NCBI RefSeq assembly: GCF_011761185.1
Contig: NZ_JAAOYM010000003.1
Coordinates: 204,382-268,381, forward strand
Direction of reading: 5' to 3'
Origin: Saccharomonospora amisosensis
GTDB taxonomy: Bacteria; Actinomycetota; Actinomycetes; Mycobacteriales; Pseudonocardiaceae
Length of the DNA stretch: 64,000 bases
The position numbers and the translations under genes are program-made. How positions within the stretch are numbered: position 1 is the first letter of the stretch; each line of letters starts with the position of its first letter. Below are positions 58,744 to 64,000 of the stretch, one piece after another. Below the pieces are notes generated by a model. That model worked only from the letters and a program-made list of their open reading frames with translations, was not told the origin of the DNA and did not search any database.

Positions 58744-59628
58744 TCAGCGCAGCAACTCGATCACTTCGGCGAAGGTCTCCATATCCGGCGCCAGCACGGT
58801 GAGGTAGGTGAACCCGAACCGCTCACGCTGGGCGCGCAGCTGGTCCGCGACCTGCCGCGCCGTCCCCACCAGCAGGATCGGTACGTCACTGAACTGCTCG
58901 TCGGTCAGTTCGGGAGCGTAGCGCCGCAGTGACTGGAGGGCACTCTCGCGGTCACCGGTGAGCACCACCTTCTGGATCAGCAGGTTCAGTTCGATCCGGT
59001 CGGCTCGCTCACCCGCCTCCCTGCGCACGAAATCCACCCGCTCACCGAGCTGTTCGGCCGTCGCCACGGAGGCCGAGGTGCCCGCGTGGTCGAAGGTGGC
59101 GCCGGAGAAGCCCACGATGTCCGCCTCGCGGGCGGCGAGCCGGAGCATCCGGTCTCGGTGCCCCGCCATGAGCAGTGGCGGGCCGGGGTGCTGGGCCGGG
59201 CGGGGCTCTTCCTCGGCGAACAGCACGCGCAACCGCCGCACGGTGTGCTCCAGGTGGTCGATCCTGGCACCGGGGCCGGGAAACGGCAGTCCGGCGGCGT
59301 CGAACTCCGCCTTGACATAGCCGGTGCCCAGACCCAGTTCCAGCCTGCCTTCGACGTACTGGTCGGTGCAGGCGACATCGCGGGCGAGCAACGCGGGGTT
59401 GTAGAAGCTGGTGTTGAGCACGAACGGGCACAGCCGCACGCTGCTGGTCGCCTCCGCGGCGAGCACGAGCGCGGGAAACGGCGCGGGCGCGCCGAGGTGA
59501 TCCGGCACGCACACCACGTCGTAGCCCAACTCCTCGGCCTTGCGACTCTTGTCGACCCACTCCCGGCGCCCAGCGGGAGCGGTCAGGTTGACGCCGAACC
59601 GAAAGGGCTTCCTCGCCGCAAGATCCAC
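58744..59628 (-). CDS. F420-dependent LLM-class oxidoreductase
   Basis: 294 residues, luciferase-like TIM barrel. FRFGVNLTAPAGRREWVDKS, RKAEELGYDVVCVPDHLGAP, RLCPFVLNTSFYNPALLARD and QYVEGRLELGLGTGYVKAEF are the family's standard run, followed by PPLLMAGHRDRMLRLAAREA. These enzymes use F420 for hydride transfer; the substrate is unknown. F420 use fits an actinobacterium. The C-terminus FGFTYLTVLAPDMETFAEVI is intact. Convergent with the Nramp-like gene. Confidence 0.9.
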   Translation of the reverse strand: MDLAARKPFRFGVNLTAPAGRREWVDKSRKAEELGYDVVCVPDHLGAPAPFPALVLAAEATSSVRLCPFVLNTSFYNPALLARDVACTDQYVEGRLELGLGTGYVKAEFDAAGLPFPGPGARIDHLEHTVRRLRVLFAEEEPRPAQHPGPPLLMAGHRDRMLRLAAREADIVGFSGATFDHAGTSASVATAEQLGERVDFVRREAGERADRIELNLLIQKVVLTGDRESALQSLRRYAPELTDEQFSDVPILLVGTARQVADQLRAQRERFGFTYLTVLAPDMETFAEVIELLR

Positions 59629-59644
59629 CGTTCGACGGTATCGA

Positions 59645-59702
59645 AAGGGCCCCCGGAGCGGGTCCGGTTCGCGGTGGGCGAACCGGATGCCCCGGGGGCC
59701 TT
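59645..59702 (-). terminator. Terminator of pckG
   Basis: Two nested inverted repeats: outer AAGGGCCCCCGG with CCCCGGGGGCCTT, inner CCGGTTCGC with GGCGAACCGG. It starts 16 bases after the pckG stop. A strong stem, able to act both ways. Confidence 0.8.
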
Positions 59703-59717
59703 CACGGGCCCTGTCGA

Positions 59718-61544
59718 CTAGCCGAGGCGCTGCTTCAGTGCCTCCAGCTCGTCGCGCAGCGCGGAGGGGATCTTGTCAGTGCCGATCTTGGCGAACCACT
59801 CCTCGATCAGCGGGATCTCCTGGCGCCACTCGTCGGGGTCGACGTCGAGCGCGGCGTTGATGTCCTCGATCGGCTCCGTGAGGCCGTCCAGATCGAGGTC
59901 CTCGGCGCGAGGTACGAATCCCGCGGGAGTCTCCACCGCAGAGGCCCTGCCCTCGATCCGCTCGACGATCCACTTCAACACCCGCGAGTTCTCACCGAAC
60001 CCGGGCCACAGGAACCGGCGGTCGTCGCCGCGGCGGAACCAGTTCACGTAGAAGATCTTCGGCAGCTTCAGCTCGTCGGCGCCCTTGCCGACCTCCAGCC
60101 AGTGCTGGAAGTAGTCACCGGCGTGGTACCCGAGGAAGGGCAGCATCGCCATCGGGTCGCGGCGAACCTCGCCGACCTTGCCCGCGGCGGCGGCCGTTTT
60201 CTCCGACGACATCGTGGCGCCCATGAAGACGCCGTGCTGCCAGTCACGCGACTCCGACACCAGCGGGATCGTGGTCGCCCTGCGACCGCCGAACAGGATT
60301 GCCGAGATCGGCACACCCCTGGGGTCGTCCCACTCCGGCGCCAGGGTCGGGCACTGCGACATCGGCGTGCAGTACCGGGAGTTGGGGTGGGCGGCGGGCT
60401 CGTCCGAATCGGGTGTCCAGTCCTGCTTCTTCCAGGAGGTCAGGTGCTGCGGCGTATCCGCCATCCCTTCCCACCACACGTCGCCGTCATCGGTGAGGGC
60501 AACGTTGGTGAACACCGTGTTGCCCTTCTCGATGGTCCGCATGGCGTTGGGGTTGGTGTGGTAGTCGGTGCCGGGCGCGACGCCGAAGAACCCGAACTCG
60601 GGGTTGATCGCGTACAACCTGCCGTCCTCACCGAAGCGCATCCAGGCGATGTCGTCGCCGAGCGTCTCGGCACGCCAACCGGAGATGGTGGGTTGCAGCA
60701 TCGCGAGGTTGGTCTTGCCGCAGGCGCTGGGGAACGCCGCCGCCACGTAGTACGCCTTGTTCTCCGGGGAGATGAGCTTGAGGATCAGCATGTGCTCGGC
60801 GAGCCAGCCCTCGTCGCGCGCCATCACCGAAGCGATGCGCAGCGAGTAGCACTTCTTGCCGAGCAGCGAGTTTCCGCCGTACCCGGAACCGTAGCTCCAG
60901 ATGGTCCTGGTCTCGGGGAAGTGGCTGATGTACTTGGTGTCGTTGCACGGCCACGGCACGTCCTGCTGCCCGGGTTCGAGCGGAGCACCCACCGAGTGCA
61001 GCGCTGGCACGAACTCGCGCTCGGTGCCGTCCTCGGTGACGAACTTGTCCAGCGCGGCCTTGCCCATCCGGGTCATCACCCGCATCGACGCGACCACGTA
61101 GGCGAAGTCGGTGATCTCGACGCCGAGCTTGGGGTTCTCGTCGGCGAGCGGACCCATGCAGAACGGGATGACGTACATCGTGCGACCACGCATGCAGCCC
61201 CGGTAGAGCTCCGTCATGGTCGCCTTCATCTCGTCGGGATGCACCCAGTTGTTGGTGGGCCCGGCATCCTCCTCCCGCTCCGAGCAGATGAACGTGCGCT
61301 CCTCGACACGTGCCACGTCGCTGGGGTCGGAGGCCGCCCAGAAGGAGTCCGGCTTGGCCTTCAGCGGCACGAAGGTGCCAGCCTCGACGAGTTCGTTGTT
61401 GATGCGCTCTGCCTCTTCGTCGGAACCGTCCACCCACACCACTCGGTCAGGTGTGGTCAGCTCAGCGACCTCCCGCACCCAAGACAGCACGCCGCTGTGT
61501 GTCGTTGGCGCTTTGTCCAGACCGGGGATGGCTACTGCAGTCAT
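59718..61544 (-). CDS. pckG: Phosphoenolpyruvate carboxykinase (GTP)
   Basis: 608 residues from the ATG at 61544 (AGGAG upstream), the normal length of GTP-type PEPCK. Substrate residues are in [20 protein letters not shown]. The kinase-1a P-loop is [20 protein letters not shown], with the reactive Cys. Then come the metal-binding [40 protein letters not shown] and [20 protein letters not shown]. It converts oxaloacetate to PEP for gluconeogenesis, which suits growth on fatty and amino acids, the theme of this window. A long leader with a hairpin precedes it. Confidence 0.97.
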   Translation of the reverse strand: MTAVAIPGLDKAPTTHSGVLSWVREVAELTTPDRVVWVDGSDEEAERINNELVEAGTFVPLKAKPDSFWAASDPSDVARVEERTFICSEREEDAGPTNNWVHPDEMKATMTELYRGCMRGRTMYVIPFCMGPLADENPKLGVEITDFAYVVASMRVMTRMGKAALDKFVTEDGTEREFVPALHSVGAPLEPGQQDVPWPCNDTKYISHFPETRTIWSYGSGYGGNSLLGKKCYSLRIASVMARDEGWLAEHMLILKLISPENKAYYVAAAFPSACGKTNLAMLQPTISGWRAETLGDDIAWMRFGEDGRLYAINPEFGFFGVAPGTDYHTNPNAMRTIEKGNTVFTNVALTDDGDVWWEGMADTPQHLTSWKKQDWTPDSDEPAAHPNSRYCTPMSQCPTLAPEWDDPRGVPISAILFGGRRATTIPLVSESRDWQHGVFMGATMSSEKTAAAAGKVGEVRRDPMAMLPFLGYHAGDYFQHWLEVGKGADELKLPKIFYVNWFRRGDDRRFLWPGFGENSRVLKWIVERIEGRASAVETPAGFVPRAEDLDLDGLTEPIEDINAALDVDPDEWRQEIPLIEEWFAKIGTDKIPSALRDELEALKQRLG

Positions 61545-61913
61545 CTCTCGTCTCCTGTCTTCGACGACAAGAGCCCACACCCCGGACCGCGACGTCCGGA
61601 TGCGGGCTCCGTTGCCGGCGACCGAATGGCTCGCGCGCACCGCCGAGCGGTGTGCTGAAATTTGGGATTCCCTGAGAGTAGCGGCCCGACACACCCCTCA
61701 CCGAGCCCTGACCTGTCGGTTCTCTCACAAGAACGATAAGGGAATCGATTCAGCTTTCGCCGAGGCGGGGAAGCGGCAAAGACTTTCCTGTCGCGATGCA
61801 AAGACCCGGCACGGTCGCCGTGCCGGGTCTTCACCAAACGTCGTTATTGTCCGAGTGCGGGTATCAGTTCTCGCCGACCGAGTTTCGGCCGCGCCGACCG
61901 CTGGCCGAGGCGC
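61545..61913. other. Non-coding region upstream of pckG
   Basis: 369 bases without a convincing gene. It holds a hairpin at 61571-61609 close to pckG (GAGCCC/GGGCTC with inner CCGGAC/GTCCGG) and a terminator at 61801-61831 that belongs to the acidic repeat gene. The pckG promoter should lie at about 61640-61790, but I cannot place it with confidence. Confidence 0.5.
61801..61831 (-). terminator. Terminator of the acidic repeat gene
   Basis: Perfect 14-bp inverted repeat AAGACCCGGCACGG (61801-61814) / CCGTGCCGGGTCTT (61818-61831) with a 3-nt loop; on the minus strand it ends CTTTGC. It lies 83 bases after the stop of the 61914 gene. Confidence 0.85.
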
Positions 61914-62585
61914 TCAGTTCTGGCTGATCCACTGACCGGTGCCGGAGTCGATCTTGGCGACGCCCTCGACGGTGTCGAACCCACCCCAGGCCTCATCGCT
62001 GCCTGGGGCGCTGCCGTCCGTTTCGGTCCACTCGCCGTCACCGGTGTGCTCGTAGACCGTTGACCCGCCGTCTGCGTCGATCATGACCGCGATGTCGGCC
62101 TGCCCGTCGCCGTCCTCGTCGGTGAACGCCATCGTGGTGCCGTCGGAGTCCTCAACGACGGCGGTGTCGTTGACGCCGTCGTGGTCGGTGTCCACGGTCG
62201 CCGGGCCGACCTCGACGTCGCCCTCCGGCAGGTCGGCGGTGATGGTGCCACCCGCGCCGGTCTGCGACTCGCCGCTGTCACCGGAGCCGCCAGGTTCCAC
62301 CGAGACCCAGTCACCGCTCGCCTCGTCATACGTCGCGTGCGCGACGAGATCTCCATTGGCGTCCAGCGCGATGTACTCGTCCGCGGCGCCGTCCCCATCG
62401 TTGTCGACGAAGGCCTGCCCGCTGCCGTCAGCGTGCTCGATGACGGCGGTGTCGTTGACCCCGTCGTCGTCGATGTCGAAGTTGATGTCGGCCGAGTACT
62501 CCTCGCCTTCGACGGTGACGGTCAACTCTTCCGAGGTGCCTGTGGCGTCAGTGGCGTCGGTGGCACCACTCTCGTCGACCCACAC
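61914..62585 (-). CDS. Acidic protein with duplicated DxDxDG-type repeats
   Basis: 223 residues, highly acidic, no signal peptide or membrane segment. Two homologous halves contain the same pair of motifs: FDIDDDGVNDTAVIEHADGS then FVDNDGDGAADEYIALDANG, and VDTDHDGVNDTAVVEDSDGT then FTDEDGDGQADIAVMIDADG. Each DxDxDG loop resembles calcium-binding loops of thrombospondin type 3 or dockerin repeats. N-terminal Thr/Asp/Ala-rich (SGATDATDATGTSEELTVTV). C-terminus AWGGFDTVEGVAKIDSGTGQ. Calcium binding is plausible, but a cytosolic location would be odd. Similar proteins are known from related genomes without a function. Next upstream is the dynamin-like gene, same strand. Confidence 0.75.
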   Translation of the reverse strand: MWVDESGATDATDATGTSEELTVTVEGEEYSADINFDIDDDGVNDTAVIEHADGSGQAFVDNDGDGAADEYIALDANGDLVAHATYDEASGDWVSVEPGGSGDSGESQTGAGGTITADLPEGDVEVGPATVDTDHDGVNDTAVVEDSDGTTMAFTDEDGDGQADIAVMIDADGGSTVYEHTGDGEWTETDGSAPGSDEAWGGFDTVEGVAKIDSGTGQWISQN

Positions 62586-62678
62586 TGGGAACTCCTCTTG
62601 TCGGGGATTCGCGGCTTGTTCGGTAGTTAGGACTCACGTTATTCCGGTTCGGTTCCGTACACCAGCACGTGCGCACCG

Positions 62679-64000
62679 CTAGCTTTCGCGAGGCCGGTCC
62701 CGCAGCGCACGGATGCGCACGAGGAACTTCTCGGCCTTCTGCCTGCCCTCCGATGTGTCCTTCAGCCGCCTTGTCACCAGCGCGAGCTTCTTCGACCGCT
62801 CCTGCGCGTCCATCTTGATGGTCTTGTCGAGCTCCTTCAGCTCCGCCTCGATCGCTTCGATCCGCCTGCTCAGCGCGTCGTCAAGAGCAAGAGAAAGCTG
62901 CTGCTCCGCCTCGATGAGTTGCTCGGCGACCAACTGGTCGAGTGTGGAGCGGGCGTCGGCGATGGACTCGACGAGCCACTGCTTGGTGTGCTGCTTGTCG
63001 GCGGCGTGCCTGCGGGTACGCGACATCCACCAGCCCGCCCCGAGCCCGATCACGATCGTCGCCGGCAGCACGAGGGGGTTGAACAGCGCGAAGCCCGCGA
63101 GCGGTGCGGCAGCGAGTTTGGCGGCACCCGCTCCACCGGAAACCCCCATGAACACGAGCAGCTTGTCCTCGGCCGTCGGCGGGCGCTTGTCCGGAGGGCG
63201 CAACACGACGGGTGGGCCTCCCGCGCGCGCGAACTGCGAACGGATGATGGCCAGCTCCTCGGTGGAGAACAGCTCTGCGAGTGCCACCTCGGTCACCTGG
63301 TTCAGCCGCTGAGCAAGCGTGCCGGAGATGCGCTGCGAGATGGCCTGCAACGCCGCGTCCACCTGTTGCGGGAGATTCGCCAGCTCCTCGCGGCTCGCGG
63401 CGTCTATGCGCTGCCGGAAGTAGGCCTGCGCATCCCGCATCTGCCTGCTGGCCTCGTGTCCCAACTCCACGCGCGTGCGCTGTACCTCTCCGCGCAGTTT
63501 GAGTTGCCAACCGCGAGTGGAGGAGCGGCGCTCGACAGTCAGCCGGTCCCTGCGCTCCCGCAGCCGCTGTGCCTCCGATTCCCCGGCCGACAGCGCCCTG
63601 CGTTCGGCGTTGAGCCTGGCCTGTCGCTCACCAAGCGCACTGGAAAGCGCGCGCAACGTGTTGGCCTCGCCGAGCATCGCGGCGCGGCCGACGAGCAGTT
63701 CCTGCACCGCTGCCTGTAACTGCGCCACCCCTGACTTCTCCCGCAGCATCGCGGCGGCCTGCTCGCTCGGCGCGCCTGCCGCCAGCTCGAACATGCGGGC
63801 CGAGACGGGGTAGATGGGCGCCTCCGCGAACCGGGGCGCGTGCTCAGCCAGCAGTTGCCGGTCGAGGTCGAGTACCTGCCGCCAGCCACGGAACTGGTCG
63901 ATCTTCGAGAGCGCGAACACGACCGTCTCCACCCGGTCGGCCATCGTCGTGAGGAAGCGCAGTTCGGTAGAGGTGAACGGAGCGGATGCGTCGACGACGA
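62679..64000 (-). CDS. Dynamin-like GTPase (IniA/IniC type), C-terminal part, runs off right edge
   Basis: 440 codons are visible; the frame continues past the right edge, so the N-terminal GTPase motifs (P-loop, switch) are outside. Still visible are a strand VVVDASAPFTSTELRFLTTM, the G4 motif in ETVVFALSKIDQFRGW, and PIYPVSARMFELAAGAPSEQ (G5-like). Long coiled-coil helices with ERQARLNAERRALSAGESEA follow, then a hydrophobic membrane paddle (AAKLAAAPLAGFALFNPLVL then PATIVIGLGAGWWMS) and a second coiled coil (EAIEAELKELDKTIKMDAQE). Bacterial dynamins of this type remodel membranes and in mycobacteria (IniA/IniC) answer cell-wall stress. Confidence 0.85.
   Translation of the reverse strand, partial: VVDASAPFTSTELRFLTTMADRVETVVFALSKIDQFRGWRQVLDLDRQLLAEHAPRFAEAPIYPVSARMFELAAGAPSEQAAAMLREKSGVAQLQAAVQELLVGRAAMLGEANTLRALSSALGERQARLNAERRALSAGESEAQRLRERRDRLTVERRSSTRGWQLKLRGEVQRTRVELGHEASRQMRDAQAYFRQRIDAASREELANLPQQVDAALQAISQRISGTLAQRLNQVTEVALAELFSTEELAIIRSQFARAGGPPVVLRPPDKRPPTAEDKLLVFMGVSGGAGAAKLAAAPLAGFALFNPLVLPATIVIGLGAGWWMSRTRRHAADKQHTKQWLVESIADARSTLDQLVAEQLIEAEQQLSLALDDALSRRIEAIEAELKELDKTIKMDAQERSKKLALVTRRLKDTSEGRQKAEKFLVRIRALRDRPRES

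Noticed and set aside
60102..61658. A 518-residue plus-strand frame opposite pckG
   Set aside because: It is entirely antisense to a textbook PEPCK.
1..64000. CRISPR arrays, insertion sequences or an intact integrase
   Set aside because: No regularly spaced repeats and no transposase or recombinase motifs were seen on either strand.

Overview
High-GC actinobacterial chromosome, most likely a member of the Pseudonocardiaceae (Saccharomonospora, Prauserella or Amycolatopsis type). Grounds: GC-rich codon use throughout, many GTG starts, leaderless promoters, a mycobacterial-style LexA box, an Rv0238-Rv0244c-like fatty-acid locus, F420 and probable mycothiol-dependent enzymes, a GTP-type PEP carboxykinase and an IniA/IniC-like dynamin. 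This is inferred from gene content, not from a database match. Most of the window is housekeeping and catabolic chromosome. There is no CRISPR array, intact prophage, transposase or biosynthetic cluster.

Layout. 1-3.9 kb: end of an AidB-like gene, a crotonase, then a leftward block (MpaB-type oxygenase, dcd, CAP-domain protein). 3.9-6.3 kb: tRNA-Gly(CCC) with a terminator, followed by a graveyard of decayed genes (methyltransferase end, a split DUF1023-type hydrolase, a frameshifted amidohydrolase) with one intact SnoaL-like gene. 6.3-15.8 kb: an auxiliary-type trpS with a classical Trp attenuator, small enzymes, SOS-controlled dinB, mug and a LuxR regulator. 15.9-18.7 kb: fadE5-like acyl-CoA dehydrogenase and small stress genes. 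18.7-23.9 kb: thioredoxin-NHL protein, SRPBCC protein and a 789-residue beta-helix membrane protein. 24-26.5 kb: polar amino acid ABC importer. 26.6-36.4 kb: a Liv-type ABC operon with an embedded acyl-CoA ligase, bracketed by two paralogous M20 peptidases. 36.7-40.3 kb: branched-chain 2-oxoacid dehydrogenase E1alpha-E1beta-E2. 40.4-45.9 kb: FxsA, SCP2 protein, TetR, MaoC dehydratase, FabG4, FadA2. 46.4-48.9 kb: drug-type ABC exporter and a DoxX protein with a histone-like tail. 49-59.6 kb: secreted phosphodiesterase, AAA ATPase, AhpD-like protein, MctP-type symporter, septum-formation lipoprotein, secreted peptidase, XRE regulator, Nramp-like transporter and F420 oxidoreductase. 59.7-64 kb: pckG, an acidic DxDxDG repeat protein and the end of a dynamin-like GTPase.

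How it fits together. Much of the window handles acyl-CoA and amino-acid carbon: importers, peptidases, acyl-CoA ligase, acyl-CoA dehydrogenase, dehydratase, reductase, thiolase, BCKDH and PEPCK. Regulatory DNA is the most interesting layer. A palindrome of the form TTAC[C/T]-N4-[A/G]GTA recurs at fadE5, at fabG4/fadA2 and at the TetR/SCP2 junction, suggesting one TetR regulon. A 15-bp element holding a palindrome is repeated at both ends of the M20-bkd divergent region. A 12-bp palindrome CTAAGCGCTTAG sits at the Liv operon promoter. A LexA box overlaps the dinB start, and a WW leader peptide with exchangeable hairpins precedes trpS.
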